NCBI RefSeq assembly: GCF_019355935.1
Contig: NZ_CP079925.1
Location: 2,728,001 to 2,792,000 of the forward strand
Direction of reading: 5' to 3'
Length of the DNA: 64,000 nucleotides
Origin: Comamonas sp. Y33R10-2
GTDB lineage: Bacteria; Pseudomonadota; Gammaproteobacteria; Burkholderiales; Burkholderiaceae_C
Every line of letters begins with the position of its first letter. Position 1 is the first letter of the stretch. Below the pieces are notes generated by a model. It ran no database searches, was not told where the DNA came from, and saw only the letters and a program-made list of their open reading frames with translations. Positions 1-8,733 of this stretch are shown here, piece by piece. The translations under genes were made by a program, and so were the position numbers.

Positions 1-1
1 T

Positions 2-709
2 GTGGCGCCGCTGATCGCCAGCGAAGCGGATGCCCGCGCCGTGCAAAGCGCACTGGCCCGCACTTGGGATTGGTGGCCGGCAGACCGCGCGCCGCGCTAC
101 TGGAAGTCCGGCGGCCCTAGCCGCGACGCAGCCTTGCTGCATGTGCCCCTGCCCGAGAACGGTATTCACCAAGGCGTGGCACTAGCACCTGTGCCTGAAG
201 CCGTCTTTAACCTGCGCGGTGCAGAGGCAGAAATCGCCCTGCGCCTTGGTCAAGACGTCAGCGCTGAACAAGCTGCCGCGTTGGATTACGACAGCGCGCT
301 AGCACTGGTCGATGGCGTGACTGTGGCCGTGGAATGGGTGGACGTGCGCTGGCGCGATGGCCTCAAAGCGCCAGCGCTGGCTTTGCTGGCGGACGGTCAG
401 TGTCACGGCGGCTTGGCGCTGGGCGAATGGCTGCCTGCATCCATCATCGCTGGGCGCAACTGGGCCAAGCAGCTATGCACTGTGAGCGTGAATGGCGGCG
501 AGCCGCAGCGTTTTACCGGCACGCATAGCTTGGGCGATCCGGTCTGGCTGCTGGTGGATTGGCTGCAACACGTGGCACGGGAATACGGCAGCGTGCCCGC
601 AGGCACGGTGGTCACCACGGGCACTTGGTGCGGCTGCATGCCACTGAATGCCGGTGACCGCTTTGAGATGAAGTTTGAAGGCTTGGGTCAGCTGGGCTGG
701 CAGTTTTAA
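2..709 (+). CDS. Fumarylacetoacetate hydrolase / MhpD hydratase-like protein (5' end probably cut)
   Basis: The 235 residues resemble the FAH/2-keto-4-pentenoate hydratase superfamily, which hydrates, decarboxylates or cleaves 2-keto acids with a divalent metal. The acidic E-x-E stretch near residue 75 (AEAEIALRLG) followed by a downstream Asp fits the metal site. The C-terminal block with GTVVTTG, then PLNAGDRFEM and a final LG..GWQF, is the usual FAH-fold ending. The first in-frame GTG is at base 2, so the true start may lie outside the window; family members are usually about 260 residues. Substrate cannot be assigned: no aromatic meta-cleavage genes lie beside it in the window. Confidence 0.7.
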   Translation: MAPLIASEADARAVQSALARTWDWWPADRAPRYWKSGGPSRDAALLHVPLPENGIHQGVALAPVPEAVFNLRGAEAEIALRLGQDVSAEQAAALDYDSALALVDGVTVAVEWVDVRWRDGLKAPALALLADGQCHGGLALGEWLPASIIAGRNWAKQLCTVSVNGGEPQRFTGTHSLGDPVWLLVDWLQHVAREYGSVPAGTVVTTGTWCGCMPLNAGDRFEMKFEGLGQLGWQF

Positions 710-915
710 ACAAAGCAGCGCTGAATGCTTTTTGAGAACTTCTGATTTCATAGCGGCAAGCGCTTGCATTTACTTGAGGTGAACCTGTTTTGATTAAAAA
801 ACGGCAGCCATACTGTGACAGCAGCTCCTTTTTGAAAAGCAGGTAATTCCGGAGATGTGAATCAGCCAAAGAACTCTCCAATTGAGCGCTTGATCGTCAA
901 GAGGGAGTTCAAAGA

Positions 916-1425
916 GTGAGCGAAACCGCAATCGCTGCATTGCAGCAAAGACTGGATCTGGCCGAGGCGCGCTTGGAAATCATGGATCTGGAGGCGGAGT
1001 ACGCCAGAGCCTGGGATGCGGGCGATGCCGCGGGCTGGGCGGCAGTCTTTACGGAAGACGGCGTGTTTGACCTGGCAGCGGTGGGTCAGGGGCCGCGGCT
1101 GGTTCACTCGGGCCGAGAGGAACTACATGCCTTTTGCACGCAGGTGGACGCGTTCTACAAAGGCCTGCACTTCATGCACCTGCCGCGTCTGCAGATTGAT
1201 GGCGGCACGGCGCAAGCGCGCGTGCATTTCCAGTGGCATGGCCTATTCAACGCGTCGGCACAATATTTTGGCCAGCGCACGGTGCTGGGTTATTACGATG
1301 TGCGCTATCAGCGTGTGCAGGGCCGCTGGTTGATGAAGCATCGGCTGGAAAAAGCCGTCAGCGGCGTGACGACCGAGCACTACGACGTGTATCAGTCCGC
1401 CAGTCTGACTCAGGGCCAGTCCTGA
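916..1425 (+). CDS. SnoaL-like / NTF2-fold protein
   Basis: A 169-residue protein with the SnoaL_4/NTF2-like pattern: an N-terminal helix, then EYARAWDAGDAAGWAAVF-TEDGVF, where many members have D-x-D-x-W-x-x-x-F-x-x-D-G, and a C-terminal WLMKHR strand. The family includes small cytoplasmic isomerases, dehydratases and ring-hydroxylating dioxygenase small subunits, so the activity is open. The start is GTG at 916 with GAGGGAG about 8 bases upstream. It stands alone, convergent with the ppk2 gene, and shares no operon with recognisable catabolic genes except possibly the hydratase 200 bases upstream. Confidence 0.65.
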   Translation: MSETAIAALQQRLDLAEARLEIMDLEAEYARAWDAGDAAGWAAVFTEDGVFDLAAVGQGPRLVHSGREELHAFCTQVDAFYKGLHFMHLPRLQIDGGTAQARVHFQWHGLFNASAQYFGQRTVLGYYDVRYQRVQGRWLMKHRLEKAVSGVTTEHYDVYQSASLTQGQS

Positions 1426-1452
1426 CGGACATGAACCGCGGTCGCGGCGGGC

Positions 1453-2577
1453 CTACTTCACCTTGATTTTTTCAAGCGCAGGTGCACCGGGCGGGTACTT
1501 CAAATCCAGATTGCTCAGTACCTCGCGCACCATGGTGGCGATCATCAGGTTGCGGTGCGTCTTTGAATCGGCAGGCACGATGGTCCACGGTGCCCAAGGT
1601 GTATGCGTGGCCGCCAGCAGTTGCGCATAGGCTTGCTGGTAGTCATCCCACTGGGCGCGCACCTTCAGGTCGTTTTCATCAAACTTCCAGTGCTTGCACG
1701 GGTCATCTAGCCGCTCTTGCAGGCGCTCGCGCTGCTCGTCTTTGCTGATGTGCAGCATGAACTTGAGGATGACAGTCCCCGTCTCGCTGAGCATGCGCTC
1801 GAAGTCATTGATCTGGGCGTAGCGCTGCGTTTGCTGCTCGGGGCTGATGAACCCATTGACCACGGGCACCAGCACATCCTCGTACTGGCTGCGGTTGAAG
1901 ACCACGACCTCGCCTGCATTGGGCACCTGCTGGTGAATGCGCCATAGATAGTCGTGCGCCTTTTCCACCTCGGTCGGAGCCTTCCAGCCCACGGTGCGCA
2001 CGCCCAGCGGCGTCATCTGACCGAACACGCCGCGCAGCGTGCCGTCTTTGCCTGCAGCGTCCATGCCTTGCAAGATCACCAGTAGCTTGAAGCTGCGGTC
2101 GGCATAAAAAATGTTCTGCAAACTATCGAGCTCGGTGGCGAGTTGCAGCACGCGGTCTTTGTCGTGTTGTTTGCCTTTATCGGATGAAAAAGGCTTGGCT
2201 GACGGGTCAAATTTTTTCAAATCGACCTGTGTCGATGAAGGCGCTGAGTCGATGCGACTATCTAAGGGCTGACCTGGTTGCCACTGCTCCCAGAGTTTGC
2301 GTAGCGCCTTGTTTTGAATCTCGAAGGGGTAGACGCTTTGAGTCTGCGCTGGCGTCTGCATCTGCGACTCCTTCTCCCGCTTCGTCTCTGTCTTTGTCTC
2401 TTTATTCGTCTTCGCTGTTGGTGCTGCTGCAGCGACGGCTGGCTTGGGCGGCGCTTTTCGGGTTGACTTCATGGCTGGTTTTTTGACAGCTGGCGTTGCA
2501 GCAGGGGCAGTCTTGGCAGCTTCTACAGAATCACTGGTAGGAAAGGGGAGGCTGGGCTTGGCGGGCTGACGGGGCAT
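1453..2577 (-). CDS. ppk2: Polyphosphate kinase 2 family protein
   Basis: PPK2 enzymes transfer phosphate between polyphosphate and nucleotides in the cytoplasm. The Walker A loop GMDAAGKDG sits near residue 171, followed by the family hallmarks VVFNRSQYEDVL, DDPCKHWKF and the lid-type region with DDYQQAYAQLL. The start is ATG at 2577, with AAAGGAG eight bases before it; a longer reading frame from 2601 has no comparable site. The first ~75 residues are low-complexity Ala/Lys/Pro sequence, ending in a charged K/E/T run before a Met at 2361 that could be an alternative start. Whether it is an ATP/GTP-forming or an AMP-using class cannot be settled by eye. Confidence 0.88.
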   Translation of the reverse strand: MPRQPAKPSLPFPTSDSVEAAKTAPAATPAVKKPAMKSTRKAPPKPAVAAAAPTAKTNKETKTETKREKESQMQTPAQTQSVYPFEIQNKALRKLWEQWQPGQPLDSRIDSAPSSTQVDLKKFDPSAKPFSSDKGKQHDKDRVLQLATELDSLQNIFYADRSFKLLVILQGMDAAGKDGTLRGVFGQMTPLGVRTVGWKAPTEVEKAHDYLWRIHQQVPNAGEVVVFNRSQYEDVLVPVVNGFISPEQQTQRYAQINDFERMLSETGTVILKFMLHISKDEQRERLQERLDDPCKHWKFDENDLKVRAQWDDYQQAYAQLLAATHTPWAPWTIVPADSKTHRNLMIATMVREVLSNLDLKYPPGAPALEKIKVK

Positions 2578-2688
2578 ACGAAAAGCTCCTTTGCAGTGCA
2601 AATGGGTTTGCTATGAAGTAAATAGCGCCTAGCGATTCAATATTCAGCGCTTGAAGGCATTTTTGCCTGGAACTACAGCTTACGGGTG

Positions 2689-3603
2689 TCAGTTTTTCCC
2701 GGCTTCGCGTTCGCGCAGCAGCTGCACAAAGCGCCGCGCAGCAAGGCCTTGCGCGCGCTCTTTAGACCATACCCAGTCCACAAACAAAGTCGTTCCGTTG
2801 CTGAGGTTCTGCACCGGTATTTCCATCAAGGCACCGGCACTGATCTGCGCTTCGATCAGCCCCTTGGGCAGCCAGCCCCAAGCCAAGCCTGCACCAATGA
2901 GTGACAGCGCTGCTTGGTGGCTGTCTGTGCGCCACAGCTGACGTGCAAACACAAAGCGTGGATCGGTCTGCTGCGGGTCGCGGCTGGCGACCAGTACTTG
3001 GCGTGTGGCGGCCAGTTGCTCAACGGTCATTTGGGTCTGTGCACCATGATCAGCCAAGGCCTGCAGCCAGGGTGCGAACTGGGGGGACATGACCGCCACC
3101 AGCGTCTCTTGCCCCATTTCTTGAAAGCCCTCGCGCCCGTCCATCGCCGGGCGCTCAAATACCAGCGCTAGATGGGCGCGACCTGCGTGCAGCAGCTCTA
3201 GCGCATCGGTCTGCGGGGCGGCCAGCACCTCAATGGGCAGAGCCGGAAACTCTTGCACAAGCCGGTTCAGCGGCTCGCTCCAGTGCGTGGCTAGTAACTC
3301 AGGGGTAATGGCTAGCGTCAGTCGCTCTTCAAGCCCCGCGTGCAGTGCTTGTGCTTGCCAATTTAATAGCTGCAATTGCTCGGCCAGCAGGCGCGCTTGT
3401 GGCTCTAAAGCGCGTGCAGCAGCGGTGGGCACAGGCTCGCGGCCACGGCGGTCAAATAGTTGCAGGTCTAGCTCGGCCTCCAATTGGGCAATGGCCATGC
3501 TGATGGCCGAGGGCACACGCCCTAGCTTGCGTGCCGCGGCGGAGAAAGAGCCGGCATCCAGCACAGCGAGAAACAGCGGTATTTGATCTGCGGTGAAGGG
3601 CAT
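2689..3603 (-). CDS. LysR-family transcriptional regulator
   Basis: A 304-residue protein of normal LysR length. An N-terminal winged helix-turn-helix (residues ~1-60: FLAVLDAGSFSAAARKLG then SAISMAIAQLEAELDLQLF) is followed by a periplasmic-binding-like effector domain from about residue 90. It is divergently oriented to a PACE-type efflux gene with only 73 bases between the two starts. PACE genes are often paired with a divergent LysR regulator (AceR/AceI in Acinetobacter), so control of the neighbour and autorepression is the most likely role. The inducer is unknown. Confidence 0.88.
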   Translation of the reverse strand: MPFTADQIPLFLAVLDAGSFSAAARKLGRVPSAISMAIAQLEAELDLQLFDRRGREPVPTAAARALEPQARLLAEQLQLLNWQAQALHAGLEERLTLAITPELLATHWSEPLNRLVQEFPALPIEVLAAPQTDALELLHAGRAHLALVFERPAMDGREGFQEMGQETLVAVMSPQFAPWLQALADHGAQTQMTVEQLAATRQVLVASRDPQQTDPRFVFARQLWRTDSHQAALSLIGAGLAWGWLPKGLIEAQISAGALMEIPVQNLSNGTTLFVDWVWSKERAQGLAARRFVQLLREREAGKN

Positions 3604-3676
3604 ATCGGCTTATCTATCAGAAAAATTGAAAGGAACTGACTTTTCTCTTCAGTTTTCAGAACATACACTGCGTCCC
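3604..3676. promoter_or_regulatory. Divergent LysR/PACE control region
   Basis: This AT-rich 73-base gap carries a T-N11-A style dyad at 3617-3629 (TCA...TGA arms) and a second dyad with CTGA/TCAG arms at 3636-3652. T-N11-A dyads are the usual LysR recognition boxes. A TACACT hexamer at 3664-3669 lies too close to the efflux start at 3677 to leave a normal leader. Assignment as operator is inference. Confidence 0.4.
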
Positions 3677-4222
3677 ATGTCTCAACAAGCCTCAGCGATG
3701 GCACCCGCTTCTTCTTCTGCCGATTCACTTGCCTCTTCTTTGTCTTCATCGGCTGCTAAACAAACTGCACCGATTTCTTTCCAGCCCACCGGCCTGCAAG
3801 GCGCCAAGCGCCGAATTGTGTATGTCGGCCTGTACGAAGCCATAGCGATTGCAGTCTCCAGCGCAATCTTTATGGCGATTGGCCAAAACGCGAGCGACTC
3901 CGGCGTTATGGCGGTCGTCGCTTCAGTGATTGCCATTTGCTGGAATTTGCTTTTTAACTACCTGTTTGAAAAATGGGAGTCTAGCCAGACCGTAAAGGGC
4001 CGCTCCATCTTGCGCCGCGTGGTGCATGCCATTGGTTTTGAGGGCGGTATCGCCGCCATGCTCATCCCGCTGATGGCCTGGTGGTTCAACATCACACTGT
4101 GGGAAGCCGCGGTGATGGAAGCAGGCCTGCTGGTGTTCTTCATGGTCTACACCTTTGCCTTCAACTGGGTGTTTGACCGCCTGTTTGGTCTGCCCGCATC
4201 GGCGCAGGCAATGGCTCAGTAA
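3677..4222 (+). CDS. PACE-family (AceI-like) efflux transporter
   Basis: From the ATG at 3677 the protein has 181 residues: a ~40-residue Ser/Ala-rich N-terminal tail and then four membrane helices arranged as two similar pairs (bacterial transmembrane pair domain). RRIVYVGLYEAIAIAV begins pair one and RRVVHAIGFEGGIAAML pair two. The Glu in LYEA is at the place of the essential membrane Glu of AceI. Between the pairs is the typical NYLFEKWE loop. PACE proteins export chlorhexidine and other cationic biocides, or short diamines, across the inner membrane. No clear ribosome site precedes 3677, so the start is uncertain; the neighbouring LysR supports the call. Confidence 0.82.
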   Translation: MSQQASAMAPASSSADSLASSLSSSAAKQTAPISFQPTGLQGAKRRIVYVGLYEAIAIAVSSAIFMAIGQNASDSGVMAVVASVIAICWNLLFNYLFEKWESSQTVKGRSILRRVVHAIGFEGGIAAMLIPLMAWWFNITLWEAAVMEAGLLVFFMVYTFAFNWVFDRLFGLPASAQAMAQ

Positions 4223-4237
4223 TTTAGTGTTAAATCA

Positions 4238-4272
4238 GCTGCTAGCGCTTGTCTATCAAGCACAGGCAGCTA
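4238..4272. repeat. Dispersed palindromic repeat, copy 1
   Basis: AGCTGCTAGCGCTTG, a short loop, then CAAGCACAGGCAGCTAT form an imperfect palindrome. Related full or half copies occur at 14061, 30294, 39641, 44372, 47552 and 51359. It lies just after the efflux gene and before a terminator hairpin. Confidence 0.6.
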
Positions 4273-4274
4273 TG

Positions 4275-4313
4275 AAAAAAGCGTGTTCCCGGTCAGCGAG
4301 AACACGCTTTTTT
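4275..4313. terminator. Strong bidirectional rho-independent terminator
   Basis: A perfect 14-base stem (AAAAAAGCGTGTTC with GAACACGCTTTTTT) around an 11-base loop, with a T run on either strand. It can end the efflux gene on the plus strand and once ended the gene whose remnant lies at 4333-4430 on the minus strand. Confidence 0.85.
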
Positions 4314-4332
4314 GTGGGTGAAGCCCGAGCTA

Positions 4333-4430
4333 TCAACGCAGAAGGCTGAGCATTTCCTGCAGCAGCAAGGCGTTAATGATGTCGATGAAGAACGCGCCGA
4401 CCAGCGGCATGAAAATGAAGGCGTTGTGCG
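4333..4430 (-). pseudogene. C-terminal remnant of a sodium/glutamate symporter-like gene
   Basis: On the minus strand one frame reads HNAFIFMPLVGAFFIDIIN, continues with ALLLQEMLSLLR and then stops at 4333. This is a typical end of an integral membrane transporter and resembles the last helix of GltS-type Na+/glutamate symporters. Upstream the frame loses coding character at once, and no start or other helices are found before the SAH riboswitch. A terminator lies directly downstream, as expected for a former 3' end. The GltS assignment is from memory of the family and is tentative. Confidence 0.5.
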
Positions 4431-4606
4431 ATGTGCTGCACTGGTAATGAGATGTCTGCATTCGTGGTTGACGAAATTGCCTTGCACGCTACGGATTTTT
4501 TGATGGCAAATGCTCTCAACTGCGATTCCAGAACGTGACAAGACAAGGTGAAGCAATCTGCTTTGAAGTCATGATTAAGCACCTCGCCTTAGAATGACGT
4601 GCTTCG

Positions 4607-4704
4607 CCCCGAGGAGCGCTGCAGCTGGTCATCTTCATGCATGACCTGTCAGGCTCGGGGTCGCAGATCCTGCATTCGATCTGCCCGTATTCACAACGGC
4701 GCTC
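4607..4704 (+). ncRNA. S-adenosylhomocysteine (SAH) riboswitch
   Basis: The element contains the conserved core CGAGGAGCGCTGC at 4610-4622. All expected pairings are visible: P1 CCCCGAG 4607-4613 with CTCGGGG 4654-4660; a hairpin GGTCAT 4627-4632 with ATGACC 4641-4646; a hairpin GCAGATC 4663-4669 with GATCTGC 4678-4684; and a pseudoknot GAGCGC 4614-4619 with GCGCTC 4699-4704. This is the ahcY-type SAH riboswitch, which turns on methyl-cycle genes when SAH accumulates. It lies 43 bases before the metH start. Confidence 0.92.
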
Positions 4705-4747
4705 ACCTGTTTTCGATTCTGTTTCTGGTTTTCTCACAGGTGAGCTG

Positions 4748-7501
4748 ATGTCTGCTGCTGTCCCCGCTACTGCTGTTTCTTCCGTGCCCCCCATGCGCCT
4801 GTCGGGCCTGGAGCCCGTCTTTATTGGTGAGGACACGCTGTTCGTCAACGTGGGCGAGCGCACCAACGTCACAGGCTCCAAAGCCTTTGCGCGCCTTATC
4901 CTGAACGAGCAGTACGAAGAGGCCTTGGCCGTGGCCCGCCAGCAGGTGGAAAACGGTGCCCAGGTCATCGACGTGAACATGGACGAGGCCATGCTCGACA
5001 GCAAGGCCGCCATGGTGAAGTTCCTGAACCTGATGGCCTCTGAGCCCGACATTGCCCGCGTGCCAGTGATGGTCGATAGCTCCAAGTGGGAGGTTATTGA
5101 AGCCGGTTTGCGTTGCCTGCAAGGCAAGGGCATCGTCAACTCCATCTCCATGAAGGAAGGTGTTGACGAGTTCAAGAAGCACGCAAAATTAGTCAAGCGC
5201 TACGGCGCAGCCGCTGTGGTGATGGCGTTTGATGAAAAAGGCCAAGCCGACACCTTTGAGCGCAAGATTGAAATTTGCGAGCGCGCCTACCGCATCCTGG
5301 TAGACGAAGTCGGTTTTGCCCCCGAAGACATCATCTTCGATCCCAACATCTTTGCCGTAGCCACCGGCATTGAAGAGCACAACAATTACGGCGTTGATTT
5401 CATCGAAGCCACGCGCTGGATCAAGCTGAACCTGCCCGGCGCCAAGGTCAGCGGTGGCGTGTCCAACGTGTCCTTCTCCTTTCGTGGCAACGACCCCGTG
5501 CGCGAGGCGATCCACACCGTGTTCCTGTACCACGCGATTGCTGCGGGCATGGACATGGGCATCGTCAACGCCGGCATGGTCGGCGTGTACGACGACCTCG
5601 AGCCCGTGCTGCGCGAGCGCGTGGAAGACGTGGTGCTCAACCGCCGCCCCGATGCGGGCGAGCGTTTGGTGGAAGTGGCTGACAGCGCCAAGAGCGGCGC
5701 GAAGGATGAGAGCAAGCGACTGGAATGGCGCGGCACACCAGATGCCCCCAAGACCGTGGGCGAGCGCCTGTCGCACGCGCTGGTGCATGGCATTACCGAC
5801 TTCATCACCGAAGACACCGAAGAGGCTTACCAAGAGATCGTGGTGAACAAGGGTGGCCGCCCGCTGCACGTGATTGAAGGCCCGTTGATGGATGGCATGA
5901 ACGTGGTCGGCGACCTGTTTGGCGCCGGCAAGATGTTCTTGCCGCAGGTGGTTAAATCCGCCCGCGTGATGAAGCAGGCCGTGGCGCATTTGGTTCCCTA
6001 CATCGAAGAAGAAAAGCGCCAGCAAGAAGCGGCGGGTCTGGATGTGAGCAGCCGCGGCAAGATTGTGATCGCTACTGTTAAGGGCGATGTGCACGACATC
6101 GGCAAGAACATTGTCACCGTGGTGCTGCAGTGCAATAACTTTGAAGTTATCAACATGGGCGTGATGGTGCCCTGCCACGAAATTCTGGCGCGTGCCAAGG
6201 CCGAGGGTGCCGACATCATTGGTCTTTCGGGCCTGATCACCCCCAGCTTGGAAGAGATGCAGTACGTGGCGGGCGAGATGCACAAAGATGACTACTTCCG
6301 CATCAAGAAGATTCCGCTCTTGATCGGTGGCGCCACCTGCTCGCGCGTGCACACGGCCGTCAAGATTGCGCCCAAGTACGAAGGCCCGGTGCTGTACGTG
6401 CCCGATGCCTCGCGCTCGGTGAGCGTGGCGCAAAGCCTGCTGGGTGAGAACAAAGAAGCCTATCTGGCTGAAGTGCAGACCGATTACGACAAGGTGCGCA
6501 CCCAGCACGCCAATAAAAAGAAGACACCGCTGTGGAGCTTGGCCCAAATTCGCGCCAATGCCGCTGTGGTCCAACATGCGCCTGTTGTTCCGCGCACCCT
6601 TGGCCGCCGTGTTTTCAAGAACTTTGATTTGGCAGAAATTGCCCAGTACATCGACTGGGGTCCGTTCTTTCAGACTTGGGATTTGGCGGGCTCTTACCCC
6701 GCCATCCTCGACGATGAAATCGTGGGCGAGCAAGCGCGCAATGTGCAAGCGGACGCCAAGGCCATGCTGCAAAAAATCATCGACGGCCGCTGGTTGCAAG
6801 CCAACGGTGTGATGGGCCTGTTCCCCGCCAACCGCGTGGGCGACGACATCGAGTTCTATACCGACGAATCACGCAGCCAAGTGCTGACGACTTGGTACGG
6901 CATGCGCCAGCAAACCGAAAAGCAGGCGATTGAAGGTGTGATGCGCCCCAGCCGCTGCCTGAGCGATTTTGTGGCTACCAAAGAGTCTGGCATCGAGGAC
7001 TACGCAGGTCTGTTCGCCGTGACTGCGGGCATCGGCGCAGAGAAGAAAGACAAGGAATTTGAAGCCGCGCTAGACGACTACAGCGGCATCATGTTCAAGG
7101 CTCTGGCCGACCGCTTGGCCGAAGCCTTTGCAGAATGCCTGCACAAGCGCGTGCGCACCGATTTGTGGGGCTACGCGGCGGATGAAAACCTCAGCAATGA
7201 GGATCTCATCAAAGAAGCCTACCAAGGCATTCGCCCCGCGCCGGGCTACCCTGCCTGCCCAGATCACACAGCCAAGATCGAACTGTTCAAGACGCTGCAA
7301 GCCGAAGAAATCGGCATGACGCTGACGGAGAGCTTGGCCATGAACCCCGCATCGAGCGTCAGCGGCTTCTACATCGGCAACCCCGAAGCTGTGTACTTCA
7401 ATGTGGGTCAGATTGGTGAAGATCAACTGGCCGACATGGCTGCGCGTCGCGGTATGCCGGTGGACGAGTTGCGCCGCTTTTTGGCGCCAAATTTGGGGTG
7501 A
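4748..7501 (+). CDS. metH: Methionine synthase, cobalamin-dependent, folate/B12/activation modules
   Basis: This 917-residue protein covers MetH from the pterin-binding domain onward and lacks the N-terminal homocysteine domain. It begins [20 protein letters not shown] near residue 17 (5-methyl-THF-binding barrel), then a B12 cap and the Rossmann B12 domain with DVHDIGKN, in which His449 would be the lower cobalt ligand, and ends with the AdoMet reactivation domain containing [13 protein letters not shown]. The start is ATG at 4748, after AGGTGA and downstream of the riboswitch; a longer reading frame from 4637 starts inside the riboswitch and is not credible. The missing homocysteine module is encoded separately at 35332-36408, so the two chains presumably act together. 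Confidence 0.96.
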   Translation: MSAAVPATAVSSVPPMRLSGLEPVFIGEDTLFVNVGERTNVTGSKAFARLILNEQYEEALAVARQQVENGAQVIDVNMDEAMLDSKAAMVKFLNLMASEPDIARVPVMVDSSKWEVIEAGLRCLQGKGIVNSISMKEGVDEFKKHAKLVKRYGAAAVVMAFDEKGQADTFERKIEICERAYRILVDEVGFAPEDIIFDPNIFAVATGIEEHNNYGVDFIEATRWIKLNLPGAKVSGGVSNVSFSFRGNDPVREAIHTVFLYHAIAAGMDMGIVNAGMVGVYDDLEPVLRERVEDVVLNRRPDAGERLVEVADSAKSGAKDESKRLEWRGTPDAPKTVGERLSHALVHGITDFITEDTEEAYQEIVVNKGGRPLHVIEGPLMDGMNVVGDLFGAGKMFLPQVVKSARVMKQAVAHLVPYIEEEKRQQEAAGLDVSSRGKIVIATVKGDVHDIGKNIVTVVLQCNNFEVINMGVMVPCHEILARAKAEGADIIGLSGLITPSLEEMQYVAGEMHKDDYFRIKKIPLLIGGATCSRVHTAVKIAPKYEGPVLYVPDASRSVSVAQSLLGENKEAYLAEVQTDYDKVRTQHANKKKTPLWSLAQIRANAAVVQHAPVVPRTLGRRVFKNFDLAEIAQYIDWGPFFQTWDLAGSYPAILDDEIVGEQARNVQADAKAMLQKIIDGRWLQANGVMGLFPANRVGDDIEFYTDESRSQVLTTWYGMRQQTEKQAIEGVMRPSRCLSDFVATKESGIEDYAGLFAVTAGIGAEKKDKEFEAALDDYSGIMFKALADRLAEAFAECLHKRVRTDLWGYAADENLSNEDLIKEAYQGIRPAPGYPACPDHTAKIELFKTLQAEEIGMTLTESLAMNPASSVSGFYIGNPEAVYFNVGQIGEDQLADMAARRGMPVDELRRFLAPNLG

Positions 7502-7515
7502 TATTCCCAGACGTG

Positions 7516-7542
7516 AAAAAGGCCGCATAAGCGGCCTTTTTT
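7516..7542. terminator. Rho-independent terminator after metH
   Basis: AAAAAGGCCGC and GCGGCCTTTTTT form an 11-bp stem with an ATAA loop. The T run serves metH, and the A run on the other side gives a T tract for the minus-strand gene that ends at 7544. Confidence 0.9.
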
Positions 7543-7543
7543 A

Positions 7544-8074
7544 TTAGCAGATTAAGTGCTCAGAAATCAATTCACCTAGCCTATTTCTAGTCGCTATGAT
7601 TTTCTTGAGTATGAGAGTTAAGGATTCTGCAGTGAATAGAGTGAGTTCATGCTCGGCTAAACCTGATCGTGCGACCCTGATCCGTACTTGTGTGTATCCG
7701 GCGTCGTCCGTTTCTAGCCAGTTGGCGTGAACAACTTTATTACGCAAGCTAGAGCAAGTTTTTAAGTCTGCGATGAGATCTTGAAACCAAACGGGTTCAT
7801 TTTGAAATACTCCCATCCAATCTGATGCAAATTTTTCGAACAGCTCTAGCTTTGTGCTGTACATCATGTTGCTAACGACGAGGATACCTTTTTGCACGGA
7901 GCGATCTGAAATGAAATCGCACAACGCATGGTTGAGATCATTCTCTAGCGCATTGAACCAAACGACGATATCGCCAATCAAGGGCATTAAATTTTCAATA
8001 TTTTCAATTGCATTGTCGGAGTCTCCAAGACCATCGCAGAGAAGCTGGCCTACGGGAATCTTTTTTGTTTTCAT
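7544..8074 (-). CDS. Hypothetical protein with HEPN-like RNxVVH motif
   Basis: A 176-residue, mostly helical protein with lower GC than its neighbours. Near residue 112 it has LRNKVVHANW, which matches the R-x4-H pattern of HEPN-fold ribonucleases and their non-catalytic relatives. The start lies 2 bases after the stop of the upstream HEPN-like gene, so translation is probably coupled. No membrane segment or signal peptide is visible. A role in RNA cleavage, toxin activity or defence is possible but unproven. Confidence 0.55.
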   Translation of the reverse strand: MKTKKIPVGQLLCDGLGDSDNAIENIENLMPLIGDIVVWFNALENDLNHALCDFISDRSVQKGILVVSNMMYSTKLELFEKFASDWMGVFQNEPVWFQDLIADLKTCSSLRNKVVHANWLETDDAGYTQVRIRVARSGLAEHELTLFTAESLTLILKKIIATRNRLGELISEHLIC

Positions 8075-8076
8075 GG

Positions 8077-8733
8077 CTATGAACTAATCACCGGATAACA
8101 AGCCTCACCCCAAATCGTGTCTGGGTTGGACATCATCAAATCAATCACCACTGGTACCAGCTTGCCCATGATGTTGGCGCAGTCCTGTACTTGGGGGCGA
8201 TTGATCTGGCTGTTCCATGTTGCGCCGCCATGCACCAGTTGGTTGCGCAGAGTGTAGATACGCTGAAAGACCAGGGCTAGCAACTCTGGCGTGTCGCCTT
8301 TTTCAAGTAGCCGGTTTGCGCGTTGTTTGCCTTTGGTGAAGCGTTCTTGCCATTGTTCTTGACTCAGATCGCCGCGGTGAAAGTCCCAGAAGGATTCAAA
8401 GACATAGGGGTTGTCTAGCAGCACGCGTATAGGGCCGCTGAACTCTTTCCAGATCAAGGCTTCCAGTTGCTTGTCTGTATCCAGACCATTGATCTTTTTG
8501 AGAAAAGCGCGAAAAGCGTCTTGCTCTGAAAGGCGCTGACCTTGCGGAATTTCATGCGCATAGGCGGCATTGAACGCAATCCAGAGAAAGATAAAGCGAC
8601 CATCGGGGTCATCGCACTGGCTGGCTCGTTGCAACCAGCTAAGTGCACGGTGAATGCGCAGAGTTAATGCATCAGGCATGTCATCACGAATGCTCCGGTG
8701 ACGCACTTTGAGTGCGGTGTATGTAGCTTGCAT
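8077..8733 (-). CDS. ApeA-like HEPN domain protein
   Basis: A 218-residue protein. The central block FLWIAFNAAYAHEI and the C-terminal YTLRNQLVHGGATW, with R-x4-H at RNQLVH, resemble the ApeA-like HEPN domain found in many uncharacterised bacterial proteins and in some anti-phage effectors. The start ATG at 8733 has GAAGG close upstream; the Met at residue 19 is an alternative. It is the first gene of a two-gene operon with a second R-x4-H protein. Function unknown; HEPN proteins are often RNases. Confidence 0.65.
   Translation of the reverse strand: MQATYTALKVRHRSIRDDMPDALTLRIHRALSWLQRASQCDDPDGRFIFLWIAFNAAYAHEIPQGQRLSEQDAFRAFLKKINGLDTDKQLEALIWKEFSGPIRVLLDNPYVFESFWDFHRGDLSQEQWQERFTKGKQRANRLLEKGDTPELLALVFQRIYTLRNQLVHGGATWNSQINRPQVQDCANIMGKLVPVVIDLMMSNPDTIWGEACYPVISS

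Noticed and set aside
4637..4747. Upstream ATG extension of metH
   Set aside because: It lies within the SAH riboswitch, lacks a ribosome site and adds residues unlike MetH.
5189..6799. A 536-codon open frame on the minus strand opposite metH
   Set aside because: It is the complement of a highly conserved gene with biased third positions, rich in His, Val and Gln, and matches no family.
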